From: a virus
Direction: 5' to 3' (one strand)
DNA: 64,000 nucleotides
IMG/VR virus record: IMGVR_UViG_3300045999_008996
Coordinates: 62,001-126,000 of that record
Shown here: positions 47,924 through 57,077 of the stretch, piece by piece
How the letters are laid out: each line of letters begins with the position of its first letter
Numbering within the stretch: the stretch's first letter is position 1
Program-made: the position numbers and the translations under genes
The notes under the pieces: generated by a model
What the model was told of the DNA's origin: nothing
The model's input: only the letters and a program-made list of their open reading frames with translations
Databases searched by the model: none

Positions 47924-50458
47924 TCAGACCAAACTTTGTGCTAGAAGTTCGGTTGCCACTTGCTTACCCCACTTTTTCTCAAAGTGCTTACGGTAATTCT
48001 TTTCTCTTGTTAGAGTCTTTTCTTTTTTCTCACCACTTCTCCATGTTGATTTCCCAAAGAAATGAATGAGATAAGAATTATAATTCAGATCAACATTAAA
48101 TCCAAGTTGATGAACTCTCAAACGATAATCAACGTCTTCTCCACCATTCTCAAATCTTTCATCTAAAAATCCAGCAGTTGATAGAATTTCGTGAGGAATA
48201 TAGAAGCAATAGAAACCAATAATTGATTTGTTGATTTGTTCCGGTTGTACATTGAGTGTCTTAACAAACTCATTCAACTCACTTTCTTTTCCTTGGATGT
48301 CTTCAAGATCCATTGCTGGTTGTACCTTGAGACTTCCATAATCACCAACTAGTTTTTGATTGCAGAGAGGAACCAGAACAGTATTTTTAGAATTGAAGTC
48401 TTGATTCCAATTTTCAGTGAAAACAACGTCATTATTTAACCCAAAGAAATCAACTCCATCAATCAGAGCAAGTTTCATCACAAAGTTCATATTAGATGCA
48501 AATGGTTTTGGAGTATTATTTGCAATCAGAGTAATGTGCTCTCGATAATCTGTTAGAGAATACTGCCCATCATTATCGATTAGAAAGAATCTATCTTGCT
48601 CTCTCAATTCAGTATTTTGAAAGAAAGACCTAAGTGCAAGTTCAGTATATTTTTCAGTGCTCTTTGTACTCGTCATACAATAATACACTGGTCTCTTTTC
48701 TACCTTATTGCTCTGAACCGTATTAATTACTTGCTTCCATTGTTCTGCAATCTTCTTCCAATCATACTTTTCAGTCACATAATCTGAAATGAGTTTGGAA
48801 ACTTCCTGATAAAACTTTGGTTCTTTATCATAATAATCAAGTGCTAAACAACAAGCATCAGCAAACTGACAAATGAAGTTATCAGTAACTTTCCAACCTT
48901 TGGAAGTATTCTCACCTTCAATCGGAACTACTGTTGCATTCTTTTCACCAGCAACTTCTGCAAGTGCTCCAATGTTTGTAATGATTGGATATGCACCACA
49001 CTTCATTGCTTCAATCATCGAAACACCAAAGGTTTCTTCCCAGATGTTTGGATGAATAAAGAATGCTGACTCTTGATATTGTTTCACCAATTCTTCACGA
49101 TCAATGGCAGGAGAGTATTCCACATTTGGAAGAGTCTTTAGATATTCATAGAGTTCAATAAATTGATCATTTAATGGTCCATAAAGAGACATTGAAGAGA
49201 AGATTTTAAACTTCACGTTAGGATGTACTTTAGAAATCAGAGGAATGATTTTGGATAATACTTCAAGACCTTTATAAGGAATTGAAGTGAAAATCATTGT
49301 CTTTGTTTTTTGAGTGGAATGCTTAAACATTTCAGCAACTCCATTTGGAATCACTGTAATTTTATGCTCAGGAATATTCAAAAATTTTACAAGTTGATCT
49401 TTGTTCCACTGCGAAGGTGAAACAATATGATTCACGGTGTTATGATCAAAGTTTAGAAAGACTGGTTGATCATAAGCGTGATGTGCCCAGAGAATTTTAT
49501 ATTGGTGATTTGATTTTTTAATTTCTTCAGGTAAATGAGAAACAAAAACATTTTCTGGAAATGTATAATGTTCTTGCAAATACACATAGGATGTTTCAGT
49601 TGCTCCACTAGGACTTTTCATGTTGGTTTCTTTCATTTTATAAAATTCTTTTGGAAATATTTTAACAATTAACTTACGAAGATTATCTGGATAGCATTGA
49701 AATTGATATTCTTTAAAATCTTCTCCTCTATGAAGAAGATCTTTTTTATTTTTTATGGCATCAAGAATATTATCTTCCTTAATGTATTTTTCTTTATTAA
49801 ATTCTTGATGTGCGAATGATTGCAGTTTAGTCTTAATTTTTTCAATATTACCAAAATAAGTGAAATGCCATCCACCATCTTCAATAGGACTTAACTGAAA
49901 TCTTCTATTACGAAAATAATCACACCCATACTTAAGAGTTGTTCGAACATTTGAAAAAACAGTTCCTGCCCAATCACTTGTAGAAAAAGTAGAAAAATTA
50001 TAGTAAAACATATCGCATTTTGCGACATACATAAATTCTTCTTGAAAAGATTTATAATTTAAAATTATAGTTTGAATGATTTCTTTTCTTGGAATTTCAT
50101 CAACATCACTAATCATGAAAAAATCACTCGAAGAAAATGATTTTAAATGTTCAGTAATATAATCTCTTTGCAATCTTTCTAACTTCCAATTACCATTATC
50201 AAAGTCACACTCTATTACATTATTTAAAAAGTTAAATTTATTAATATCTGGTTCATATTTTAAGCGAATAATTTTATTTTTAATTTCTTGTGGTATATCA
50301 TCAAGAATTTCATCTAAATGATAAGGTTTTGGTTTTCCAGAATGAGTATAGTTACACTCACTAATTACAAAGTGATCGACAACATCATTTAAATATTCTA
50401 AACGGAGTTTGAGAATATCAAACTCATTAAAAAACATAAAACTATCAATAACTTTCAT
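47924..50458 (-). CDS. Three-domain glycosyltransferase GT17-GT4-GT2
   Basis: 844 aa. Residues 1-~275: GT17 (MKVIDSFMFFNEFDILKLRL, VISECNYTHSGKPKPYH, MISDVDEIPRKE as DxD-type site, GWHFTYFGN). Residues ~285-600: GT4 GT-B domain (HYTFPENVFVSHLPEE; IVSPSQWNKDQL; PNGVAEMF; TSIPYKGLEVLSKIIPL; WEETFGVSMIEAMKCGAYPI with the E..... E pair). Residues ~610-844: GT2-like GT-A (YYCMTSTKSTEKYTELALRS; FFGLNNDVVFTENW; ENGGEDVDYRLRVHQLGFNV with the ED base motif). One chain could build a short glycan. The N-terminal domain is related to that at 17888-19462. Confidence 0.85.
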   Translation of the reverse strand: MKVIDSFMFFNEFDILKLRLEYLNDVVDHFVISECNYTHSGKPKPYHLDEILDDIPQEIKNKIIRLKYEPDINKFNFLNNVIECDFDNGNWKLERLQRDYITEHLKSFSSSDFFMISDVDEIPRKEIIQTIILNYKSFQEEFMYVAKCDMFYYNFSTFSTSDWAGTVFSNVRTTLKYGCDYFRNRRFQLSPIEDGGWHFTYFGNIEKIKTKLQSFAHQEFNKEKYIKEDNILDAIKNKKDLLHRGEDFKEYQFQCYPDNLRKLIVKIFPKEFYKMKETNMKSPSGATETSYVYLQEHYTFPENVFVSHLPEEIKKSNHQYKILWAHHAYDQPVFLNFDHNTVNHIVSPSQWNKDQLVKFLNIPEHKITVIPNGVAEMFKHSTQKTKTMIFTSIPYKGLEVLSKIIPLISKVHPNVKFKIFSSMSLYGPLNDQFIELYEYLKTLPNVEYSPAIDREELVKQYQESAFFIHPNIWEETFGVSMIEAMKCGAYPIITNIGALAEVAGEKNATVVPIEGENTSKGWKVTDNFICQFADACCLALDYYDKEPKFYQEVSKLISDYVTEKYDWKKIAEQWKQVINTVQSNKVEKRPVYYCMTSTKSTEKYTELALRSFFQNTELREQDRFFLIDNDGQYSLTDYREHITLIANNTPKPFASNMNFVMKLALIDGVDFFGLNNDVVFTENWNQDFNSKNTVLVPLCNQKLVGDYGSLKVQPAMDLEDIQGKESELNEFVKTLNVQPEQINKSIIGFYCFYIPHEILSTAGFLDERFENGGEDVDYRLRVHQLGFNVDLNYNSYLIHFFGKSTWRSGEKKEKTLTREKNYRKHFEKKWGKQVATELLAQSLV

Positions 50459-50464
50459 ATAATA

Positions 50465-51118
50465 CTAACCTTGATAAATGTGATAACCAGTGTGACTAAG
50501 TTTAATTGTTGGATCTAACCAAATATTATAACCAACTTGTTGTGCTCTATGGAAGAAACTTTTATCTTCCGACATAAACCCATTTTGAGTCCGATATTCT
50601 GCAAAGTAATGATATGAATTATTAAACTCTGCAGAAGTATGTGGAGTATCTGAATGATAGTCCGAAGGAATATATTTGAGTCCAGGATTTTGTTTTGCAA
50701 TATCAAGAAACACTTGACGGTGTATCAAAACAAAACCCATTCCATTTCCGTTAATCCTCACCAAATCTCCGTGTCTTTGTTCTGGTTGAACAATATCGAC
50801 ACAGTACCTTTCTGGAATAATCTTCATTGGATAAGCGCCAGAAACAATCGGAACTTGATGTGCAATCAATTTTATCACGTCCTCTGGATCAAATCCAATG
50901 TCACTGTCCAAAAAGAACAGGTACTCGTGTTCTGTGTTGTTAATGAAAAAATTAGCAATCTTTGAACGTGCTTGAGTAATCAAAGAAGAGTTCGTCAGAG
51001 TTAATAGTCCGTGAGGAATATCATTTCTGACGAATGCTTTACCAAGATTAAAAAGTCCAAGAGTGGTTTTTTCACTCACAATTCCTCCCATACAGGGAAG
51101 TCCAATCATTATACTCAT
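50465..51118 (-). CDS. GT-A glycosyltransferase (paralogue 3)
   Basis: 217 aa. MSIMIGLPCMGGIVSEKTTL; TNSSLITQARSKIANFFI; YLFFLDSDIGFDPEDVIKLI with the DSD site; GNGMGFVLIHRQVF; EDKSFFHRAQQVGYNIWLDP. Same architecture as the two genes at 25236 and 25936. A TATAAT-like box lies at about 51132-51137 upstream (minus TATAAT), similar to that of cassette 1, but without hairpin. Confidence 0.8.
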   Translation of the reverse strand: MSIMIGLPCMGGIVSEKTTLGLFNLGKAFVRNDIPHGLLTLTNSSLITQARSKIANFFINNTEHEYLFFLDSDIGFDPEDVIKLIAHQVPIVSGAYPMKIIPERYCVDIVQPEQRHGDLVRINGNGMGFVLIHRQVFLDIAKQNPGLKYIPSDYHSDTPHTSAEFNNSYHYFAEYRTQNGFMSEDKSFFHRAQQVGYNIWLDPTIKLSHTGYHIYQG

Positions 51119-51148
51119 ATCAGTTTTTTAATAATTATAGCACGAAAA

Positions 51149-51970
51149 TTATGAAGTCTTTACCTTTCCCGAAATCTGAACATCAATTGTTGAAAGTTGA
51201 TCGACTTGAATATTCAGAACATCATTTACATTTAGTCTCTTTGGAGTTTCTAGAAGTTCTACGCTAGCATACTTTGGAATAATTAAATCCGATACAAGAC
51301 TTCTGGTTGTAACTCCACTTGTAACTGTAACTGAAATTGGAAATCCTCCAAGATCAGTTGTATTTGTTAATCGAATGGATTGAAGAATAGCGGGATTAGT
51401 TGTTGCAGTATAGATTCCAATTGGAGCAGTTGTGGTAATACCACTAATAGGACCAAATCCTAATCCAAAGTAATCTGGTGAAATTTTTTCCTCATAAGTA
51501 ATATAAACCTGAACAGCATTATTAGCACCGACGCGATTAATATCCGTTCCCCTCATTACAATCTTATCTGAGGGATTGAGAACTTGTGGTTGATGTAAGA
51601 GTTCTACTGCCATCCCTGCTGGAATTGGAATATTATATGCAAAATAACTTCTTTCGCCCCCATTAAAATCAAATGCACCAATAACATTTGTTTCGGTATT
51701 TATTCCAACGTTTGTGGCATGAATTGAATGAACAACATATTCTCTACCCGCAGTGGAGGGAAGTGTGAGAACCGTTGTCCCAATTCCCGTTAATGTTGCA
51801 GAAAATGCACTTGTAATGCCAGTGTTAAATTCTCCACCATCAACAACAATACCAGTTAATTTACTGCCATCACCATAGAATGTAGTGACCCCTGTGCTAC
51901 CTACACCAACTACATTGACAACATTTCTATTATTATCAATAACATTAATGCTATTAATTTGGATTGCCAT
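51149..51970 (-). CDS. Virion structural protein, 273 aa
   Basis: MAIQINSINVIDNNRNVVNV, then GVTTFYGDGSKLTGIVVDGG: the N-terminal joining segment typical of T4-like cyanophage fibre and structural proteins. Two beta-rich repeats follow, each of ~100 residues (TLTGIGTTVLTLPSTAGREY ... PAGMAVELLHQPQVLNPSDK; and AILQSIRLTNTTDLGGFPIS ... PKYASVELLETPKRLNVNDV), so it is a tandem duplication of one beta-sandwich. Late box CATAAATA at 52001-52008. Confidence 0.75.
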   Translation of the reverse strand: MAIQINSINVIDNNRNVVNVVGVGSTGVTTFYGDGSKLTGIVVDGGEFNTGITSAFSATLTGIGTTVLTLPSTAGREYVVHSIHATNVGINTETNVIGAFDFNGGERSYFAYNIPIPAGMAVELLHQPQVLNPSDKIVMRGTDINRVGANNAVQVYITYEEKISPDYFGLGFGPISGITTTAPIGIYTATTNPAILQSIRLTNTTDLGGFPISVTVTSGVTTRSLVSDLIIPKYASVELLETPKRLNVNDVLNIQVDQLSTIDVQISGKVKTS

Positions 51971-52000
51971 CGTCGTGTCTCCACTCGGCTATGCTTTCTC

Positions 52001-52008
52001 TATTTATG
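52001..52008 (-). promoter_or_regulatory. Late promoter CATAAATA
   Basis: NATAAATA-type box overlapping the stop of the S74 fibre gene, 31 nt before the ATG of the 273-aa structural gene, with GTGGAGAC as ribosome site. Confidence 0.55.
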
Positions 52009-53401
52009 AAACCTTCTTTTTAAGTTCCTCAACTTCTGCGGAAAGTTCTTTTACTGCTTGAATTAGCACTCCAACAAGTCCATTATAGTTTACCGATTTA
52101 TTTTCTTTAGTTGTAACAAGATCGGGAAGAATTTCTTCAAGTTCTTGAGCGATGACGCCATAAGATTTTTTATCATTTATCTTCCAATCAAAAGAAACTC
52201 CTCTTAAAGAATTGACGATATCTAAAGAATTTTCAATCGTACTGACGTTCTTCTTAAGATTGCAGTCACTGGTTGAGTTAATGTCTGCCGCAGTAACAGT
52301 AAATGACGCTGTTAAATTAGAGCAATTTATTGATCCTGCAGTAAAGTCACCTGAAGAATCGCGAGCAACAATTGGAAAGTTTATTGGATCTGCATTTGAT
52401 GAACTTGCATTAACTGCAATAGTTCTAGCAATAGACCCATTATAAGTTGTTCCAGAATCGAAACTGATATATGCGCCTGCTGATAAACTATTTAAATTAT
52501 TACCTAAAGTAATACCAGAAATTGTTGATGCTGCTAATTTAGAAACTGCAATTCCAGCTGATGCATTGATATCTCCATCTACAATAGTTCCATCCAATAT
52601 CATTCCAGAAGTCACAGCACCAACACTTGCAGTGCTAACAAGAGTGCCTGTTCCTGTAGGAAGTGTTAATGTTCCAGATGCTACAGAAGAAGCGCGAAGA
52701 TTTGTTGAACCAGAAGAACTGCCATTAAAATTAACTCCACCACCTCCAAAAGTAGGTGAAGTGAGAGTTTTATTTATTAATGTTTGAGTGTCTGTCGTAC
52801 CAACAATATCTCCCGTTGGGGGTGTTTTTCCTCTTAAAAAGTCCGCGTTGAGATTTGTAACCAGAGTATTTGACGATACTACAAGTGGTGCGGTACCTGA
52901 TGCAACGGTTGAAATGAGACGATTTGCTGAAACATTACCATTTACAGTTAGTCTTTCAGTAATTCCAAGTGAAGTACCTATTCCAACATTGCCTATACGA
53001 TAAACTGTACTTCCTACTCCAGGTAACCAGGTTGCAAGTTCTGGATTAATGAGTAAAGTATTATTAACATAAAAAGCAGAAGCAGTAATAATACCACTCG
53101 TATTAAGATTACTTGTAGGTTCAATTCCTGAAGTAATGGTAGATATTCCAGCAACTAATGCATAGTCTGCAATAGTAGCGTTAGTTGCTGTTCCTATAAA
53201 TCCACCATAGAAATTAGATGCTGTTACTACACCAGATATATTAACATTACCACCAACATCAAGTTTTGCTACTGGTATTGTAGTTCCTATGCCAACATTT
53301 TGAGAAATTCCTGTGGTAATTGCAACACTTTTCGTTGTATCATCAACGAAAATAAAAGTTCCAAACTGAGAAAGTTCTCTATTTCTTGTTACTGCTGACA
53401 T
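52004..53401 (-). CDS. Tail fibre protein with S74 chaperone C-terminus
   Basis: 465 aa. N-terminus MSAVTRNRELSQFGTFIFVD; middle is beta-rich triple-helix-like repeats (VGIGTTIPVAKLDVGGNVNI; VNGNVSANRLISTVAS; SGTLTLPTGTGTLVSTAS). C-terminus is Peptidase_S74: SDCNLKKNVSTIENSLDIVN, LRGVSFDWKINDKKSYGVIA, QELEEILPDLV, with Ser and Lys spaced as in the cleaving dyad, then a coiled coil. Trimeric fibre with a removable folding domain is expected. Confidence 0.85.
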   Translation of the reverse strand: MSAVTRNRELSQFGTFIFVDDTTKSVAITTGISQNVGIGTTIPVAKLDVGGNVNISGVVTASNFYGGFIGTATNATIADYALVAGISTITSGIEPTSNLNTSGIITASAFYVNNTLLINPELATWLPGVGSTVYRIGNVGIGTSLGITERLTVNGNVSANRLISTVASGTAPLVVSSNTLVTNLNADFLRGKTPPTGDIVGTTDTQTLINKTLTSPTFGGGGVNFNGSSSGSTNLRASSVASGTLTLPTGTGTLVSTASVGAVTSGMILDGTIVDGDINASAGIAVSKLAASTISGITLGNNLNSLSAGAYISFDSGTTYNGSIARTIAVNASSSNADPINFPIVARDSSGDFTAGSINCSNLTASFTVTAADINSTSDCNLKKNVSTIENSLDIVNSLRGVSFDWKINDKKSYGVIAQELEEILPDLVTTKENKSVNYNGLVGVLIQAVKELSAEVEELKKKVS

Positions 53402-53419
53402 TGGATACTCCTTATATTC

Positions 53420-56400
53420 TTATTTAGAATTTGCTTCAAGAACTTCAACTCTTATCTTAAGTTCTTTCAATGCTTCAATAAGAACACCTATCACACCGTT
53501 ATAATTAACAGTTTTATTTTCATCACCGTTGACGAGTTCAGGAAGAACAGTCTCAAGTTCCTGTGCAATAACACCGATTGATGGATTTCCACTCAATTTC
53601 CAATTAAATCTTACACCACGGATACTTTCAATAGTTTGAAGTGCATTTTCAAAAGTTCTAATGTCAATTTTACGTCTAATATCAGATCCAGAATTTATAT
53701 CTCCTCCAACCGTGAGGTTTCCAGACGTAGGATTAAAAGTAAATGCTGTTGCTATAGTTCTTATTCTTGGTGTTTGGTCTCCAACGTTTGCAACAAATAC
53801 TGGATAATGATCTCCTCCACTAGAAACTGCAGTAGCATTAATAAGTGTTGAAGGTCCAGAAGTTCCCTGAATTCCAAGATCACCTTGAATACCCTGAAGA
53901 CCTTGAGGACCCCTAATTCCCTGACTACCTTGGTTGCCTTGAATACCAACACCAGTACCACCAATTAAACCTTGAGATCCAGTAGTACCTTGGGTGCCTT
54001 GAGAACCTGCTCCGGGATTACCCTGAACACCTTGGAGACCTTGAGCACCTGTTGAACCTATTCCAGTTGTACCTTGAGTTCCTTGAGAACCTTGAGTTCC
54101 CTGAGAACCTGTTATTTTAGAAAGTAATGATGTAGCGGCCCAAGTATCAACACCGGTTCCAGATGCAGAATTTTGAACATATCTTAAGTAAACGCCATCA
54201 AAGGTTTTTGCGCCTGAGGGAACTACAATTGTCTTAAGTGTCCAAACATTACTGGAAAGATCACCAGGTGCAGTAGTGTCTAATGTAATCCAAGTAGATG
54301 CATCCTTTGAATACTGAACATCAACGTTTTCACCAGCGTCGGGAACCTCTCCCCATCCACCACCACCTTTATTTACATAAAAATACAATTCATCCACATA
54401 AGTAAGATATACTTTGTTGTTAGTTCTTACATTTCTTGTAGTGCTTGTATTAAATACAACAATTCCTGTTGTTGATGGAACTTCAGTAGACGCTGATAGA
54501 CCTGCTACTCCACTTACATCTGATAAGACTGAATTTGTAAGCGTAATGCCACCAGAACTTTGTAAGTCCAATAATGCATAACTATTTGCTGAAGTTGCAC
54601 CAGTAATACCCTGAACCCCCAAAGATCCTTGTACACCTTGTACACCTTGTACACCTTGTCTTCCTTGAATACCTTGAATACCTGTGGTCCCTTGAGGACC
54701 ACTGATTCCCTGAACACCTTGAGAACCTGTTAAACCTTGAAGACCTTGAATACCAGTTGAACCTAATCCAATAGAACCTTGAATACCTTGAGAACCTGTT
54801 AAACCTTGAGGTCCTTTAATAGTCCCAACATCGTTCCAAATTGATCCATCAAATACCCACAGGCGGCCCGTATCTTGAGCAATGACACCATCACCGGTTG
54901 ATGGTGGATACCAAGGATATATGGTATCATTTGAAGTTAATACTGTAGAACCAATTCCAGAAGTTTTTGATGGTACTGATCCAACAATTGTAACTGAGGT
55001 TCCATCTTGACCGGTGGTACCCTGAGAACCATTAAAACCTTGGATACCTTGTCTTCCTTGAATACCCTGAACCGAAGTTCCTTGAATACCTTGAGCACCT
55101 TGAAGACCTTGAATACCTGTTGAACCTATTCCAGTTGTACCTTGGGGACCACTAAAACCTTGGATACCTTGTCTTCCTTGAATACCCTGAACCGAAGTTC
55201 CTTGAATACCCTGAAGACCTTGAATACCTGGACTTCCAACACTTCCCAGATTACCTTGAATACCTTGAATACCCTGAGGTCCAATAACACCTTGAATACC
55301 CTGAAGACCCAAAATACCCTGAATACCTGTTGAACCTACTCCAACAGAACCTTGAATACCCTGCCTTCCTTGAATACCTTGAGGTCCAATAACACCTTGA
55401 GTACCCTGAAGACCTTGGATACCTGTTGAACCTACTCCAACGGAACCTTGAATACCCTGCCTTCCTTGAACTCCTTGAATTCCTTGGGGTCCAATAACAC
55501 CTTGAATACCCTGAAGGCCTTGAATACCTGTCGATCCCAATCCAATAGAACCTTGTATACCTTGAGAACCTGTTAATCCTTGAGGTCCCCTAACTTCACC
55601 TACGTCGTTCCAAATTGATCCATCAAATACCCACAGGCGGCCCGTATCTTGTGCAACAACACCATTACCTGTTGATGGTGGATACCAAGGATATATTGTA
55701 TCATTCGCAGTTAATACTGTAGAACCAATTCCAGAAGTTTTTGATGGTACTGATCCAACAATTGTAACTGAGGTTCCATCTTGACCGGTGGTACCCTGAG
55801 AACCATTAAAACCTTGGATACCTTGAGAACCACTAGTTCCCTGAATACCTTGAATAGAGATTCCTTGAATACCCTGAAGACCTTGAGATCCTTGAATTGA
55901 GATTCCTTGAGTACCCTGAAGACCTTGAGAACCATTAGTTCCTTGGATACCTTGAACTGAGATTCCTTGAATACCCTGAAGACCCTGAAGACCTTGAAGA
56001 CCCGTCGAACCTACTCCAATCGAACCTTGAATACCTTGAGTACCTTGAACTGAGATTCCTTGAATACCCTGAAGACCTTGAATACCTGTCGAACCCACCC
56101 CAACGGAACCTTGAATACCCTGCCTTCCTTGAATACCTTGAGTTCCTTGAGGACCTATCAAACCCTGAGAACCTGTTAATCCTTGAGGTCCTCTAATTTG
56201 ACCTACATTATCCCAATCATTAGATCCTATATAAACCCACAAATCCCCTGTATTAGAATTAATTACTCCATTTCCAATTGATGCTGATGGAAATGCAGCA
56301 TTCAACTCAGAATCTTCATTGCCAGGTGTTAGTGCTGCTGATCCAATAATTGTAACAGAGGTCCCGTCTTGACCAGTTATACCTTGAATACCCTGAACCG

Positions 56401-56734
56401 AAGTTCCTTGGATACCCTGAACACCTTGAGAACCTATAGGACCTTCATTTCCAGTGCTTCCAAGATTACCCTGAATACCCTGAATACCTTGGATACCTTG
56501 GATACCTTGTCTTCCTTGAATACCCTGAGAACCTGTTCCATCATTACCCTGAATACCTTGGGTTCCTTGAATACCTTGCGTTCCACCGGCAATAGTCCAA
56601 AACCTTGTTCCATCTGTTTTAGACGCTAAAACTTTATCATCTACATCTGGTTTGCCAAGATATCTCTCCGTATCTTCGAGGGAAATAAATTGACCGTCTT
56701 GGCCTACAACAGAACCGCTATTTAATCTTGACAT
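53420..56734 (-). CDS. Collagen-like tail fibre with S74 C-terminus
   Basis: 1104 aa. N-terminal ~50 residues (MSRLNSGSVVGQDGQFISLE ... DGTRFWTIAGG) act as a joining segment. Gly-X-Y blocks of GIQ/GLQ/GTQ type are interrupted three times by a ~65-residue domain starting GQDGTSVTI and ending LWVFDGSIWNDVGEVRGPQG. A beta-sandwich follows (~residues 745-900). The last ~80 residues are S74 (GSDIRRKIDIRTFENALQTI, LRG-like SIRGVRFNWKLSGNPSIGVI, QELETVLPELV). Repeats contain some Pro (GPQG) unlike the other collagen-like gene. Confidence 0.9.
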   Translation of the reverse strand: MSRLNSGSVVGQDGQFISLEDTERYLGKPDVDDKVLASKTDGTRFWTIAGGTQGIQGTQGIQGNDGTGSQGIQGRQGIQGIQGIQGIQGNLGSTGNEGPIGSQGVQGIQGTSVQGIQGITGQDGTSVTIIGSAALTPGNEDSELNAAFPSASIGNGVINSNTGDLWVYIGSNDWDNVGQIRGPQGLTGSQGLIGPQGTQGIQGRQGIQGSVGVGSTGIQGLQGIQGISVQGTQGIQGSIGVGSTGLQGLQGLQGIQGISVQGIQGTNGSQGLQGTQGISIQGSQGLQGIQGISIQGIQGTSGSQGIQGFNGSQGTTGQDGTSVTIVGSVPSKTSGIGSTVLTANDTIYPWYPPSTGNGVVAQDTGRLWVFDGSIWNDVGEVRGPQGLTGSQGIQGSIGLGSTGIQGLQGIQGVIGPQGIQGVQGRQGIQGSVGVGSTGIQGLQGTQGVIGPQGIQGRQGIQGSVGVGSTGIQGILGLQGIQGVIGPQGIQGIQGNLGSVGSPGIQGLQGIQGTSVQGIQGRQGIQGFSGPQGTTGIGSTGIQGLQGAQGIQGTSVQGIQGRQGIQGFNGSQGTTGQDGTSVTIVGSVPSKTSGIGSTVLTSNDTIYPWYPPSTGDGVIAQDTGRLWVFDGSIWNDVGTIKGPQGLTGSQGIQGSIGLGSTGIQGLQGLTGSQGVQGISGPQGTTGIQGIQGRQGVQGVQGVQGSLGVQGITGATSANSYALLDLQSSGGITLTNSVLSDVSGVAGLSASTEVPSTTGIVVFNTSTTRNVRTNNKVYLTYVDELYFYVNKGGGGWGEVPDAGENVDVQYSKDASTWITLDTTAPGDLSSNVWTLKTIVVPSGAKTFDGVYLRYVQNSASGTGVDTWAATSLLSKITGSQGTQGSQGTQGTTGIGSTGAQGLQGVQGNPGAGSQGTQGTTGSQGLIGGTGVGIQGNQGSQGIRGPQGLQGIQGDLGIQGTSGPSTLINATAVSSGGDHYPVFVANVGDQTPRIRTIATAFTFNPTSGNLTVGGDINSGSDIRRKIDIRTFENALQTIESIRGVRFNWKLSGNPSIGVIAQELETVLPELVNGDENKTVNYNGVIGVLIEALKELKIRVEVLEANSK
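54831..55051 (-). repeat. 221-bp direct repeat, copy 1
   Basis: Nearly identical to 55605-55825 (same orientation, offset 774). Encodes one of the inserted domains SVPSKTSGIGSTVLTSNDTI plus flanks in the collagen-like fibre. It could mediate deletion or duplication by recombination. Confidence 0.85.
55605..55825 (-). repeat. 221-bp direct repeat, copy 2
   Basis: Partner of 54831-55051, differing at only about ten positions by eye. A third, more diverged version of the encoded domain lies around 56200-56400. Confidence 0.85.
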
Positions 56735-56738
56735 TTAC

Positions 56739-57074
56739 TTACTTTGCAGATTCTAAAATACTGAGTGTATACTTCATTGTACTATCAGTTGATCCTTGAA
56801 TTTCAATTTTGTCGCCAGTTTCAAGGACTAAACTTCCCGAAATTGGATTAAGGGCATCAGTCGCTGGAATTTTTGCGTTCTTAATTAGTTCATATTGAGT
56901 TCCTGACTTATTATAAAAAATTGTTACAGTAGAAACTCCTGAAGAAATATTTGATACTACAGAAAACAAATGGATAGAAGCAACTCCATTAGGTGCAGTA
57001 TAAACTGTTGTTACACCCGTCGTTACTGCTATACTGACTGTTTTATATGTATTAAGTGCTAGTGCTCCAGCCAT
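56739..57074 (-). CDS. Small beta-sandwich structural protein, 111 aa
   Basis: MAGALALNTYKTVSIAVTTG, VYTAPNGVASIHLFSVVSNI, YELIKNAKIPATDALNPISG, LVLETGDKIEIQGS. One Ig/jelly-roll-like domain, related in pattern to the repeated units of the 273-aa structural protein (the 'G..LVL..GD.I...G' end). Four nt precede the start of the collagen-like fibre gene. Probable virion component. Confidence 0.7.
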   Translation of the reverse strand: MAGALALNTYKTVSIAVTTGVTTVYTAPNGVASIHLFSVVSNISSGVSTVTIFYNKSGTQYELIKNAKIPATDALNPISGSLVLETGDKIEIQGSTDSTMKYTLSILESAK

Positions 57075-57077
57075 TTT

